Notes: generated from the letters alone by a model not told the origin. A stretch of DNA of 64,000 bases from Chitinophagaceae bacterium (GCA_019638595.1 JAHBTJ010000001.1:310001-374000); one strand, 5' to 3'; positions 50,001 to 59,268 are shown, counted from the first letter of the stretch. Numbers and translations are program-made.

Positions 50001-50512
50001 CCAACGATTACTGGAGGGCGGGCGCCAAAAAAGCGGGTAACTATGCCGATAGCGCGCGCAACATCGGAAAGGTATCCGACGCCCGGATGGAAACGCTGCT
50101 TACAGCAATCGAAAAGGTAGACCTGGGTAAACCCGACGCAGTGATCACGCTGAAAACCATTCAGCACGAAATGAAATACGACAAGCCACAGTTAACTGCT
50201 AAAGCAGGTACTGTACTTGAAATTGTATTTACCAATAACGATTTTATGCAGCACAACCTGCTGGTATTAAAGCCGGGCAGCATGGATAAAGCAGGAGCGG
50301 CGGCCGACAGGCTGGCGCAGGTACCCGAAGGCGTTAGTATGCAGTATGTTCCGGATATACCGGAAGTATTATTTTATACGCCGCTTGTAAATCCCGATAC
50401 TAAATTCAGCCTGAAGTTCCGGGTTCCGGATATACCGGGGCGGTACCCGTTCATTTGTTCTTACCCCGGCCACTGGAGAATAATGAATGGTATACTGACC
50501 GTTACCCCATAG
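47018..50512 (+). CDS. ThuA / PVC-dehydrogenase propeller / HEAT / cupredoxin multidomain lipoprotein
   Basis: 1164 residues with a lipoprotein signal (LLIAAVVLPSCAEQ). Domains in order: ThuA-like (about 32-240: LEILFLGHASKHHDSEKL, LHCASWCFRNSPEVV); a large sugar-dehydrogenase-like propeller (about 285-650: VGFEMKLFAAEPDINKP, MAWDERGRLWVAETVDYPN, DTDGDGKADKFTVF); HEAT-like helices (about 690-830); a jelly-roll domain (about 890-1015); and a C-terminal cupredoxin (about 1040-1164). The last has His in FMQHNLLV, Cys in PFICSYPGHW, the His in that motif and Met in RIMNG, a complete type-1 copper site. It is probably a periplasmic oxidoreductase passing electrons to copper; no CxxCH haem motif is seen. 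Confidence 0.88.
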   Translation: MKRLTQWLLWLLIAAVVLPSCAEQSKDDQPRRLEILFLGHASKHHDSEKLADILSREYFKDGINITYTTHPDDLLRDDLKLYDGLIVYANHDSITALQEKALLDFVKSGKGFIPLHCASWCFRNSPEVVALIGGQFKTHQYDSFKAVILKPDHPVMKNVPAFETEDETYVHDKIAADIEVLSERVEGDHHEPYTWVKNYGKGRVFYTAYGHNEKTWQNPGFLQLVHNGILWAVGDHAASLPDGLKLPKPVYSNERVPNYEKRDPPPQFQAPLTPEESMLLTQVPVGFEMKLFAAEPDINKPIHMAWDERGRLWVAETVDYPNMVRENKQEGRDMIKILEDTDGDGKADKFTVFADHLNIPTGFTFVNGGIVVAQAPDFLFLKDTDGDDKADVRQTLITGWGTFDTHAGPSNLRYGPDNAIWGTVGYSGFKGVVGDSRDTLRFSQAVYRFTPDGKTLEMLGNTSNNTWGLAFSEDYDVFISTANNTHSASYNIPRRYFEMASQGSETSVDKIESHYAMHVVTKNLRQVDVHGGFTSAAGHNLYTARNYPKDYWNRVAFVCEPTGRVVHKNIIEPNGSSFKEGEDGWNFVASADEWFGPVQAEVGPDGNVWILDWYNFIIQHNPTPEGWENGKGNAHINALRDSVKGRIYTVRYKNAKAPKKISLSKDDTEGLIAALGNSNMFWRTTAQRLLVESANKKAIPALIKILGDTKTDEIGLSPAAVHALWTLHGLNAVTEENKDVLDAVIGVLKHPAAGVRRAAVQVLPATEGTGKALLQSGVFNDSDLRVVLAAILKSCDIPASDAIGEQIFKLAGTEGKAAEDKWIQKALYIASGVQHAGFEKAFKASGINPQVELGKAGLIHRITLRSKLDILPLPQNTYINPERLPDLTNRELFFTANVEMGDNDPGKGVIVAQGNKTNGYSIYVGDDKKLYFQVNQNNTSFIIQTKDPVAGKFNVVAKFLKGGIMEMYVDGKEAATGKTRGLFSLPLRSEGIRIANDYWRAGAKKAGNYADSARNIGKVSDARMETLLTAIEKVDLGKPDAVITLKTIQHEMKYDKPQLTAKAGTVLEIVFTNNDFMQHNLLVLKPGSMDKAGAAADRLAQVPEGVSMQYVPDIPEVLFYTPLVNPDTKFSLKFRVPDIPGRYPFICSYPGHWRIMNGILTVTP

Positions 50513-50540
50513 CAACACACACAATTATCATTACTGTTAA

Positions 50541-50574
50541 AGATTATGCCCGGCGCCTGGACCGGGCATAATCT
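50541..50574. terminator. Bidirectional terminator hairpin
   Basis: A perfect 13-base-pair stem (AGATTATGCCCGG and CCGGGCATAATCT, loop of eight) lies between the convergent ends of the ThuA/PVC gene and the amidohydrolase gene. Confidence 0.75.
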
Positions 50575-50668
50575 GTTTAATAGTGATCACATTGGAGCAA
50601 TGATTGTAAACCCATTGCGCTGCTTTATAATATAACTGTAAAAGGATACCGGGCAGTTCATTGCTCTT

Positions 50669-51748
50669 TTACTTTCTCAAAATTTTTTCAGCGTTTGTTT
50701 TGTATATTTTTTTTAAGATGGTATCGCTTAAACCGAAGCCATGTAAGGGCCAATGATAGCCGGTAAGGTCAATGGCATAAAAATGCTCATCTTTTGTTTG
50801 CAATATCCGGAAGGTGGTTTCATACATAAAATCTTCCGCATGCATGTCGGTTCCGTATACCAGCCTGTCCTGGAACTTATCAAAGAACTCCTGCATGTAG
50901 CGTGGAACAGGGGCTATTTCAGCAAACCTCGCGGCGAAATCGGAATACAGGTTGTTGTATTTTGAGAGTAACCGGCCAAGGATAGACAGGTCGTATTCGC
51001 AGTTAGCCAGGTGGCATGCAATAAATGTTGTATTCGGATGATCGCGTACCACGTTTTCAAGTGTTTGTATTAATTCCGCGTGGTCCAGTAAACCCGGCTT
51101 GGTTTTGTCAATTTTCCAGTCGTACGCGTTCATTAAACCGTCGTTTGTTGAGTCCATAGGCTCATACATCCACATAGGTTCGGCCACATGCACGTTCACC
51201 GGTATTTTCAGCTCACCGCATTTTTTGAAAAGTGGCTTCATCCTGGGGTCGTCAATATGCATACCATATGCAGGCACCGGCTCCGAAAACAATTCTCCCA
51301 GGCCCTTATCACCCAGTTCACCCACTCCTTTCGCCCCGGCTTTTACACATCGCTCCAGTTCCTTCACTGCTTTCTCGCTCCAGCCGGGCTCGTTATATCC
51401 TGTATAATCAAACCCGCACCACATTTCAAAGCGGTTGCCATAAGGCGCGTATACCTTGTATATTGAATCGAATGCCGCGCCTGAAGCCATTGTAAGTAAA
51501 ACGGTTTTTTCAATGCCGAACCTGTCCATGCGTTTGATCCACTGCTGTACCTCATCTTCACTCTTTGCCAGCCAGGGATGCGAATGCATGTCTATAACCG
51601 GGAATTTGGCTTTCGTGATTTTGGTAACGGGTATTTTGTAAATAGACTTTGGCCGGTAATTCTTCAGCAGGATGCTGTCCGGCCGCTGTGCCATACATTC
51701 ATTGATCAACAATAGCAACAATAGTGAAAATGAAAAGATTTTAAACAT
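50669..51748 (-). CDS. Secreted amidohydrolase-family protein (TIM barrel)
   Basis: 359 residues with a signal peptide (IFSFSLLLLLLINECMAQ). Metal ligands are visible in FPVIDMHSHPW (HxH), NVHVAEPMW (His), FIACHLANCEYD (His) and LVYGTDMHAEDF (Asp), the layout of the amidohydrolase_2 branch (related to ACMS decarboxylase and 4-sulfomuconolactone-type enzymes). Such enzymes act on carboxylic acids or lactones; an exported form is unusual but common in Bacteroidota sugar-acid loci. Separated from the sigma-factor gene by two hairpins. Confidence 0.87.
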   Translation of the reverse strand: MFKIFSFSLLLLLLINECMAQRPDSILLKNYRPKSIYKIPVTKITKAKFPVIDMHSHPWLAKSEDEVQQWIKRMDRFGIEKTVLLTMASGAAFDSIYKVYAPYGNRFEMWCGFDYTGYNEPGWSEKAVKELERCVKAGAKGVGELGDKGLGELFSEPVPAYGMHIDDPRMKPLFKKCGELKIPVNVHVAEPMWMYEPMDSTNDGLMNAYDWKIDKTKPGLLDHAELIQTLENVVRDHPNTTFIACHLANCEYDLSILGRLLSKYNNLYSDFAARFAEIAPVPRYMQEFFDKFQDRLVYGTDMHAEDFMYETTFRILQTKDEHFYAIDLTGYHWPLHGFGLSDTILKKIYKTNAEKILRK

Positions 51749-51781
51749 AATTCCTGGTTTTAAAAGTTTGACCCCTTTGCT

Positions 51782-51834
51782 GTACGAAGTCTCTGACTTC
51801 GTACTTATTATGTTCTCCGGAGACTCGGTCTCCG
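51782..51834. repeat. Pair of perfect hairpins (REP-like)
   Basis: GTACGAAGTC-TCT-GACTTCGTAC (ten base pairs, 51782-51804) is followed by CGGAGAC-TCG-GTCTCCG (seven base pairs, 51818-51834). They lie between two genes on the same strand and could be a terminator or a dispersed REP-like element. Confidence 0.65.
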
Positions 51835-51850
51835 TTATGTGATAACCACT

Positions 51851-52468
51851 TTATAAAGTACGCACCGGTATTTTTCCCAGCTCCTGCTGCATGTTACCCA
51901 TGGCTTTAGATATCAGGTTATAAATAGAATCGGTACTGATCAGCATTTTACCTGCTATTTCTGCATAACTCAGGTTGGCATAAAAGCGAAGATATACCGC
52001 TTCTTTTTGCCGGCGCGTAAGCAATGTAATAGCTTTACGAACATGGCTCTTTTGTTCTTTCCCCAACTGCTCGGCAATCATTTTCAGTTCAATGCATTGA
52101 ACTGTTTGTGTATCAGGTACAGTTTCCACCTGGTAATGATAAAGGCCGGACCGCATTCTTTTTAGCTGCCGTAATATTTTCCGTTGCAACGAGCGTGTAA
52201 GATAGGCTTTAACGGATTGGGGTTGACCCAGCCTGCTTTTGTTCTTCCACAATTCAACAAACAGATCCTGTATACAGTCCAGGATCAAATCCTTATCATC
52301 GCAAATACCTGCGCCTGTACGTATCAATATCTTGTAATACCGAAGGTACAGCAAAGCGAACGCGCTCCTGTCGCCGTTTTTAAAATCAATCCATATTACC
52401 TCGTCACAAATTTGCCGCTTGTTTACAAAACCCAACTTTTCCTGTTGTATAGTTTGTTGATCCAGCAT
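51851..52468 (-). CDS. ECF-type RNA polymerase sigma factor
   Basis: 205 residues. Region 2: FALLYLRYYKILIRTGAGIC and DLILDCIQDLFVELWKNKSRL. Region 4: HVRKAITLLTRRQKEAVYLRFYANLSYAEIAGKMLISTDSIYNLISKAM. Length and pattern are those of small Bacteroidota ECF sigma factors that control SusC/SusD systems. No FecR gene is directly next to it; the nearest susCD pair starts 1.6 kb away. It may instead regulate the amidohydrolase genes. Confidence 0.9.
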   Translation of the reverse strand: MLDQQTIQQEKLGFVNKRQICDEVIWIDFKNGDRSAFALLYLRYYKILIRTGAGICDDKDLILDCIQDLFVELWKNKSRLGQPQSVKAYLTRSLQRKILRQLKRMRSGLYHYQVETVPDTQTVQCIELKMIAEQLGKEQKSHVRKAITLLTRRQKEAVYLRFYANLSYAEIAGKMLISTDSIYNLISKAMGNMQQELGKIPVRTL

Positions 52469-52507
52469 GTTCTTTCATTTAAAAAATCGCTTTATCCGGA
52501 TGGAACG

Positions 52508-53842
52508 CTATAAACCGGCGGGAACCCATTTGCCGTTCAGCATTACCCTGCTTATATTTCTTACCGCCTTAATATCCTGCAAAGGATTTCCTTTCACCAA
52601 TACCAGGTCGGCTATCTTGCCTTTTTCAATGCTGCCCAGCCTGTCGTCTATCCTGAAAAACCGTGCGTTCTCCATAGTAGCTGCTACTATGATATCCGAA
52701 TTGCTGATGCCGCTTTCTGCAAACAATTCCATTTCACGCTGAAAAGCCCATCCTGTTTCAGCATACGGAATGCTGGAATGTGAACCGAGCACAATATGCA
52801 CACCGGCCGCTTTTAATTTTTTGGTTACTGCTTTCATGTTATTAAAGCCGTTCAACTTTACGGTATCGGTGCCGCTATCGGAGGGCTGGTATTCAAAAGG
52901 CCCGAGGGTGGGACTTACAAAAGTCCCTTTCTTAACGAGGAACCTGGAAAGGCTATCCAGGAAAGCGCTATCAGTATTTATTTTACTCCATACATCATAA
53001 CGTCCCTGCCTGCGCGCATTGTTATCATTCAACACCATCTGCCTGTATTTTTCACTTTCTCTTTTAGGTTGAAGGGATAGCCCAAAAGAAGTAATGTGCT
53101 CTATTCCATCCAGCCCCTGTTCAATTGCTTCCATTGCTTCCGTTATTTCAAGATGGGCCGTTACCGGTAGCCCGTGCGCGTGCGCGGCCTTGCAAATAAC
53201 ACGAATGAGATGGGGCGGTAGCCTGAAGTATACTTTGATAGCGGTAGCTCCTTCGTTTGCAGCACGGTTTACCTGGTTCACTGCTTCCAGCGAGTCGCGC
53301 ACTACATATGCATCATGCGGGTAGGCCGGGGGATACATATCGAGGTGAGGACCGCATAAAAACAACCGGGGGATCATTTTGCCAGACTTCCTTTCCCCTT
53401 CATATGCTTCATTCCATGCGCCGGGGTCGCGAACGGAAGTAACACCGTGTTGCAGGAATAATGCCGGCAACCCGTTCATATTATCAAGATGAAAATGTGA
53501 ATCAATAAAGCCCGGCAATACACTCAGTCCCTTTCCGTCAATAACTTCCGCATATTTGGGTACCGGCACGGATGGACCACCCACCGCTTCTATCCGGTTC
53601 TCTTTCACTACTACTGTTCCATTTTCTACAGGCGCTCCGCCATTGCCGTCTATAATGGTTACGCCGATGATCGCGATCGTTTTTTTACCAGCTTCAATTT
53701 CGGCCGCGTTAAGTTCTTTAATATCAAATTTTGTTTGATTACCACCGTTTGTTTGCAACACCGGAGCGTTACATGCTATCGTTAATATAAGCCATGAACA
53801 GGTAGTTATATAATAACTACAGGTTTTTTTTATCGTTGTCAT
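52508..53842 (-). CDS. Amidohydrolase-family lipoprotein (imidazolonepropionase-like)
   Basis: 444 residues from the Met at 53842 (an earlier Met at 53866 is possible). Lipoprotein signal WLILTIACNAP. Metal-binding residues: LPGFIDSHFHLDNMN (HxH at about 120), TAIKVYFRLPPHL (the Lys that may be carbamylated), PVTAHLEITEAMEAI (His), IEHITSF (His) and the C-terminal region VLGSHSSIPYAETGW (the Asp expected here is not obvious). The family cleaves peptides, N-acyl compounds or cyclic amides. Its stop is 39 bases from the sigma-factor start, so the two may share a transcript. Confidence 0.85.
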   Translation of the reverse strand: MTTIKKTCSYYITTCSWLILTIACNAPVLQTNGGNQTKFDIKELNAAEIEAGKKTIAIIGVTIIDGNGGAPVENGTVVVKENRIEAVGGPSVPVPKYAEVIDGKGLSVLPGFIDSHFHLDNMNGLPALFLQHGVTSVRDPGAWNEAYEGERKSGKMIPRLFLCGPHLDMYPPAYPHDAYVVRDSLEAVNQVNRAANEGATAIKVYFRLPPHLIRVICKAAHAHGLPVTAHLEITEAMEAIEQGLDGIEHITSFGLSLQPKRESEKYRQMVLNDNNARRQGRYDVWSKINTDSAFLDSLSRFLVKKGTFVSPTLGPFEYQPSDSGTDTVKLNGFNNMKAVTKKLKAAGVHIVLGSHSSIPYAETGWAFQREMELFAESGISNSDIIVAATMENARFFRIDDRLGSIEKGKIADLVLVKGNPLQDIKAVRNISRVMLNGKWVPAGL

Positions 53843-53980
53843 AGTTATGAATGTATTCTTTTGCATACACTTATTCGTGCAGCCACTATATAACAAACGG
53901 TTTGTTACACAAAGAATGGGTGGATGTTTTGCCGGGCATTCTTTTACGTGTAATATATTTATTGTAAATATTAACGGAGG

Positions 53981-54019
53981 AAAAAAGGCTGGCCTGTTTA
54001 AAAGCGCACAGCCTTTTTA
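53981..54019 (-). terminator. Terminator after the susCD operon
   Basis: AAAAAAGGCTG (53981-53991) and CAGCCTTTTT (54009-54018) form a stem that, read on the minus strand, ends in a run of T. It lies 14 bases after the SusD stop. Confidence 0.75.
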
Positions 54020-54032
54020 TACAGCCCCAATA

Positions 54033-55487
54033 TTATTCGTATCCCGGGTTTTGGCCGATTGCTTTTGCATCCAGCGCGGGTATAGGTAACAGGTAGTCGT
54101 TTTCATCATATCCCTGCGCATTGTCGGGTAAATTCACTTCCTCCAAAATGCGTTTCCGTAAAACGTCGAAATACCGGTCGTTTTCAAAGCATAATTCAAA
54201 GCTTCTTTCATCAATTACTTTCTGGTCAAACTCGGACTGAGACATAGCCAGGGTTGCCTTTGGTTCTGTGCCGGTACCTGCATTCGCACGGTCAATGATC
54301 ATGTTCAGCCGATCTACAGCCAGTTGTGTGGGACCACCGTTGGCTATATTAGCGGCTTCCGCGTATATCAGCAAAATATCCGCGAAGCGCAGTATTTTCA
54401 TTTCTATTCCGGCATCGCCACCGCCTACCTGTTGCTCAAAGGTAAGATTAGGTATATTGTATTTTCCTATGTACGGAACACCATCAGCAGATTCGGACCA
54501 GTTGATGATCGGTGCTGCAGGATCATAAATATTAGAGGTAAAATCCAGCAGCAGGTAACTATGTTTGCGCGGCTGCTCAGGATAGATATCTGTAGCCCAT
54601 AATATTTTTACCGGTCCGGAGCTCCATCCGTCCATTTCCGAAGGAGCCCAAACATTGCCAGGCATATAAGGTGTTTGTGGAGATTCGTAAAAAGCAAACA
54701 TGATCTCCATATTGCGGTTGTTAGATGTTTTAAACACATCCTGAAAACCAGGTAACAATATATATGGACCGTTTTCAATCACATCATTGGCCATATCACG
54801 GGCTTTTGCATAGTTCTCGGTTTGATTTAAGGGCGCGGTAGCCCTTGTTAGATATACTTTTGCCAGGAAACCTTTGGCTATCCATTTATTGGGCCTGCCA
54901 GGAATAGCCCCATCGTAATCACCTAAATGTTGGGAGGCGAACATAAGGTCTGCTTCAATCAGATCGTATACTGCTGCGATTTCAAGGCGTGATTCAGGCG
55001 TTAACGGAGTGGATACCGGATCAGGTGTATCTTCTGTTAAATAAGGGATCTTACCATAGAGCCTTACCAGGTAGAAATAATTAAATGCCCTGAGAAAGCG
55101 GCCCTGCGCTATCACGTTATTGATGACCTCTTCAGCATTACCCTCAAGGCTACCCGCTTTTATAGCTTTCAGTACCCCGTTTACGTTCGCTATGGCTTTA
55201 TAATGAATGGTCCAGATCTCGTTGAACGCGGTGATGCCAATGTCCAGGCTTGCTCCTTCATATTGTCCGTCGGGAAATTGATAGCCGTTCTGGTAACCGC
55301 CCCAGGTAGCGTATAATGCGTTCATAGAACCGGCATAAGCGGCCTCGCATTGCTCGGGAGTACCATAAAAATTAGCCGGGGTGGAAATGCCTTCCGGTTT
55401 TTCATCCAGCTTTTGACAAGAAAGTCCTGCAACAATCAAAAGCAACGAAAGGATGCTTTTAAATGAATGTATTGTAGTCGTTTTCAT
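54033..55487 (-). CDS. SusD/RagB-family outer-membrane lipoprotein
   Basis: 484 residues with lipoprotein signal LLLIVAGLSCQKLDEKPEG. The SusD fold is shown by YAGSMNALYATWGGY, IAQGRFLRAFNYFYLVRLYGKIPYL (the TPR-like helices with RAFxYFxLVxLYG), PGRPNKWIAKGFLAKVYL and the end FDVLRKRILEEVNLPDNAQGYDENDYLLPIP. It binds the substrate at the surface and hands it to the TonB-dependent transporter encoded upstream. The sequence does not tell which glycan or peptide is bound. Confidence 0.95.
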   Translation of the reverse strand: MKTTTIHSFKSILSLLLIVAGLSCQKLDEKPEGISTPANFYGTPEQCEAAYAGSMNALYATWGGYQNGYQFPDGQYEGASLDIGITAFNEIWTIHYKAIANVNGVLKAIKAGSLEGNAEEVINNVIAQGRFLRAFNYFYLVRLYGKIPYLTEDTPDPVSTPLTPESRLEIAAVYDLIEADLMFASQHLGDYDGAIPGRPNKWIAKGFLAKVYLTRATAPLNQTENYAKARDMANDVIENGPYILLPGFQDVFKTSNNRNMEIMFAFYESPQTPYMPGNVWAPSEMDGWSSGPVKILWATDIYPEQPRKHSYLLLDFTSNIYDPAAPIINWSESADGVPYIGKYNIPNLTFEQQVGGGDAGIEMKILRFADILLIYAEAANIANGGPTQLAVDRLNMIIDRANAGTGTEPKATLAMSQSEFDQKVIDERSFELCFENDRYFDVLRKRILEEVNLPDNAQGYDENDYLLPIPALDAKAIGQNPGYE

Positions 55488-55548
55488 TTGCTGCGTATTT
55501 TTTGTTTCTCCAGTCGCCGGTACTGACCGGTGGTGGATACTGACGATG

Positions 55549-58500
55549 TTAAAAAGTTAAATTGATACCAAACATAAATGCCTTTGAAGTGGGATAGTTG
55601 CTTAGATCAATCCCCAATCCTCCTGCACCTCCTGCATTAAAGGAGCTTACCTCGGGATCGTAGCCCGTGTATTTGGTAATAGTAAACAGGTTAATGGCGG
55701 TAACATACGCGGCTAACCTGCTGATATGTATTTTACTTAATACCGACATTGGCAGGGTATACGTTAACGTTATATTCTTCATCCGCAGGTACGATCCATC
55801 CTCTATCCATCTGCTGGAGCGCTGGTCGCTGCCTATTCCTGAGGTTTGATTAGAGCCCAGGTTCAGTTGATTACGGTCTCTTGAACTCAGAAATACCGGA
55901 ACGTCTGTATTTTGGTTTTCAGGCGTCCACCGGTTGTTCAGGTTAGTGCTTAACCCGTTTGCAGGGTTCTCTGTTTTAATGCGCACCGCGTTAAAAATAT
56001 CATTTCCATAGCTGCCCTGTACCAGGAAAGTGAGATCGAAATTTTTGTAGGTGATGTTATTGTTCCACCCGTAGATGAACCTGGGAGTAGCATTACCTAT
56101 TACTTCATTACCGTCGGCAGCCCTGGTAATCCTGCCATCGCCGTCTACATCTTTCCATTTGGGATCGCCGGGAGCCTGGCCCATAGCTTTAGCCTGTTCT
56201 CTTTCCGCTTCACTCCAGGTACCCAGGTTTACATAACCACGCATCTGGTCTACCGGTTGACCTACCTGCAAATATTTCACTGAAAATCCACTGCCATATA
56301 TCTGGTAACCTCCGCCCGTATTGGTCCGTATCGCCAGGGGCTGATCGTCCAGCAGGGCGAGTACCTTACTCCTGTTAAAAGAAATATTAACTGCTGTATT
56401 CCACCGTAGGTCCCTGCCTGCCAGCGGCTTGCCGCCTACCGATATTTCAAGCCCTTTATTTTGTATGGAGCCTACGTTGGAAAGAATGGTAGCAAACCCG
56501 GTGTAAGCTTCTACCTGTTTATTCAGCAGCAGGTCAGTAGTTACTTTTTTGTATACGTCTACGGTAGCTGTAAGGCGGTCATTAAAAAATCCCAGGTCTA
56601 TTCCTATATTGCTTTGTTCTGTAGTTTCCCATCTCAGATTGGGATTGGCAGTCCTGCTCATGGAAAAACCAATATTTGGGGTTGAATTACCATCGTAAGG
56701 ATAGTTAAACCCGGATGCTACTGTTGCCAGTGTTTGATAAGGCTGAATTGCCTGGTTGCCGGTTTTTCCCCAACTGCCGCGCAGCTTCAGGGTAGAGATC
56801 GCTTTTAGCCCTTGAATAAAATCTTCTTCCGATATTCTCCATGCGGCGGCTGCCGAAGGGAAATATCCCCATTTATTATTAGCTCCGAATACAGATGAAC
56901 CGTCAGCCCTGTAGCTGGCAGTGATCATATATTTTTCATCAAATACGTAATTTACGCGCCCCAGGAAAGAATTAATGGTTTGTTTGGAAGATGAATTATA
57001 ACGCTCATTGATCTGCGATGCACCTCCGAGATCGTTGATGCCTGTTTCATCGCTGAAAAATCCCTGTGCACTTATGAACGATCCTTTTGATTCAATTAAC
57101 TGCTGTTCGGCAACACCGGTTATAGTGAATGCGTGCTTATTGCTAAAAGTATTGGTGTAGGTAAGAATATTAGAGTTCTGGAAGTATTCATATTTATTCT
57201 CAGACAGGTCTCCCGTTCCGTTCACACCGCGACCGGGTTGTGTTTTGGTGCCGTAATAATGCTTATCGTCGTTGCTGTTGATGCTGGCAGCGCCTGTAAT
57301 ACGCAACGAAAGTCCTCTCAGTAATTTAAAATCCAGGAAAGTGCTGATCTCATTGATGATATTATTTTTTTCGGCTTTTGTTTCCAGCGCAGTTGCCATT
57401 GGGTTCCACACATCGTTATCGGCATAAATTTTTGATCCGTCCGGGCCGCCCTTCAACGCTTTAAAATTATAACTGCCATCCGCGTCATACACAGGAGTAA
57501 TGGGGTCAAATCGGGCCACGGTATTGATCACCTGTCCCAGTATATCGCCAAAGCGTGTTCCTTCCCCCACGGGTGGTACATTACCTTTGTCTTTTATTAC
57601 ATTAAGGTTGATGCCCGCGTTCAGCCAGCGGTTGAGTTTAAGGTCCAGGTTGCTTCTTAAATTATACCTTACGTATTTTGTGTTCAGTACAATACCCTGC
57701 TGGTTCATATAACCGCCCGATACAAAATATCGGGCCATGTCATTGCCGCCACTTATTGACAACTGGTGATTCTGTAGCATACCGTTCCTGTAAATTTCAT
57801 CCTGCCAGTCTGTTCCTCCATTGGCATCCAGGGCTGCAATCTGATCTTTTGTAAACGGAATAACAGGCTCTATAGGAGCGCTGGGAGTACCATTCTGGGT
57901 GGCGGCCCAGTCGTTCGACTTACGGGCATAGTCACCCGCATTCATTAAACTAAGCTTATGATTTAATTTTTGTGTTCCGATACTGAACCCATAATTGAAA
58001 ACCGGCTTGCCGGAAACACCTCTTTTGGTGGTGATCAGTATTACGCCGTTGGCTCCGCGCGCCCCGTAAACAGCCGTGGCGGAGGCATCTTTCAATACTT
58101 CAAGCGATTCAATATCATTAGGGTTGATGGTGCTGATGTTCACTCCCTGTATTCCATCCACTACCACCAGCGCATTATTACTACCGGTTATAGAGTTGCC
58201 TCCCCGCACACGTATCATGGCATTGCCACCCGGAGCGCCGTCTGTGTTCTGCACCATTACGCCGGCCGCGCGCCCCTGCAATGCCTGGTCTACGCGCTGT
58301 GTGGGCAGTTTGGTTAAATCAGATCCTTTAACTGAGCTTACCGAACCGGTAAGATCCGATTTTTTTTGTGTGCCATAGCCTACCACTACAATATCCGTTA
58401 AGCTCCCGTTATCAGATTCCAGTATAATATTAACTTGTGATGATGCAGCGGATATTTCCTTGCTTTTGTAACCCACATAGGTTATTTCCAGGATGGAAGC

Positions 58501-59082
58501 CTGATCTTTTACCGTAATGGAAAAGCGCCCGTTTTCGTTGGTCACCACGCCATTTTGTGTTCCTTTCTCTATTATACTTACGCCCGACAGTGGTTCGCCT
58601 TTTTCATTGGTGATGGTGCCGGTTACTCTTTGCACTTTTTGCGCCAGTCCCGTATTCCCGGTATTAATCCTATCTCTGATGATGATGGTTTTATTATCAA
58701 TAACATAATCAACCGGCTGGTTGGCAAATATCAACCGGAGCACTTCCTCCAGGGGCATGTCCTTTACAGTGATGGTTAAAGGCTGAGCCTCTTTCAGGCT
58801 ACGGGCGTTTACAATGAAATCAAAATCACATTGTTTCCTTATTTCCCGGAGCACTTTCTGAATAGAAGCTCCTTTTTCGGTTAATGTGATCTTTTGCGCC
58901 GAAACAGAAGCACTTGCCTGAAGGCAGATCACAATCAGGAAGAAAGAAATAAGCTTCATCTGCATAATTAGTTTTGAAACCGGTAATGCCATTAGCAGGT
59001 GACGCATCCTGTTGGTAAGAAGATAATATACTTCCCGCGGATAGCCGCCACACGAGTTACCTTTTAAAGTATCAAATTGCAT
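55549..59082 (-). CDS. SusC/RagA-family TonB-dependent transporter with STN domain
   Basis: 1177 residues. Long leader with signal peptide (LISFFLIVICLQASASVSAQ). STN (secretin/TonB N-terminal) domain at about 75-135 (QCDFDFIVNARSLKEAQPLTITVKD), which normally contacts a FecR-type anti-sigma factor. Carboxypeptidase-regulatory-like domain at about 150-225 (GTITNEKGEPLSGVSIIEKG). Plug domain with VVVGYGTQKKSDLTGSVS and MIRVRGGNSITGSNNALVVVDG. The 22-strand barrel ends at YPTSKAFMFGINLTF. The start may be one of the later Met codons. It imports a substrate with energy from TonB, paired with SusD. Confidence 0.95.
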   Translation of the reverse strand: MQFDTLKGNSCGGYPREVYYLLTNRMRHLLMALPVSKLIMQMKLISFFLIVICLQASASVSAQKITLTEKGASIQKVLREIRKQCDFDFIVNARSLKEAQPLTITVKDMPLEEVLRLIFANQPVDYVIDNKTIIIRDRINTGNTGLAQKVQRVTGTITNEKGEPLSGVSIIEKGTQNGVVTNENGRFSITVKDQASILEITYVGYKSKEISAASSQVNIILESDNGSLTDIVVVGYGTQKKSDLTGSVSSVKGSDLTKLPTQRVDQALQGRAAGVMVQNTDGAPGGNAMIRVRGGNSITGSNNALVVVDGIQGVNISTINPNDIESLEVLKDASATAVYGARGANGVILITTKRGVSGKPVFNYGFSIGTQKLNHKLSLMNAGDYARKSNDWAATQNGTPSAPIEPVIPFTKDQIAALDANGGTDWQDEIYRNGMLQNHQLSISGGNDMARYFVSGGYMNQQGIVLNTKYVRYNLRSNLDLKLNRWLNAGINLNVIKDKGNVPPVGEGTRFGDILGQVINTVARFDPITPVYDADGSYNFKALKGGPDGSKIYADNDVWNPMATALETKAEKNNIINEISTFLDFKLLRGLSLRITGAASINSNDDKHYYGTKTQPGRGVNGTGDLSENKYEYFQNSNILTYTNTFSNKHAFTITGVAEQQLIESKGSFISAQGFFSDETGINDLGGASQINERYNSSSKQTINSFLGRVNYVFDEKYMITASYRADGSSVFGANNKWGYFPSAAAAWRISEEDFIQGLKAISTLKLRGSWGKTGNQAIQPYQTLATVASGFNYPYDGNSTPNIGFSMSRTANPNLRWETTEQSNIGIDLGFFNDRLTATVDVYKKVTTDLLLNKQVEAYTGFATILSNVGSIQNKGLEISVGGKPLAGRDLRWNTAVNISFNRSKVLALLDDQPLAIRTNTGGGYQIYGSGFSVKYLQVGQPVDQMRGYVNLGTWSEAEREQAKAMGQAPGDPKWKDVDGDGRITRAADGNEVIGNATPRFIYGWNNNITYKNFDLTFLVQGSYGNDIFNAVRIKTENPANGLSTNLNNRWTPENQNTDVPVFLSSRDRNQLNLGSNQTSGIGSDQRSSRWIEDGSYLRMKNITLTYTLPMSVLSKIHISRLAAYVTAINLFTITKYTGYDPEVSSFNAGGAGGLGIDLSNYPTSKAFMFGINLTF

Positions 59083-59268
59083 ACTTTTGTAAAGTTTGGG
59101 TGAATGATTAATTGGATTGCAGCAATAAATCGGGTTATGACTTACCCAAATACCAACCGGGAGTGCTTGCAGGCATTTCCGGTATTTTTTTGAGCATACC
59201 CGTTATGTTCGATCATGTTGGATTATACGTTTTCATTGCTTTCAGTTTTGGTTTTATTAAAGCGTTTT

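Noticed and set aside
35182-51561. Many long frames opposite to or overlapping real genes on the right half (for example 47123-47818 and 49198-49602)
   Set aside because: They are shadows of well-supported genes with clear domains and lack promoters or family motifs.
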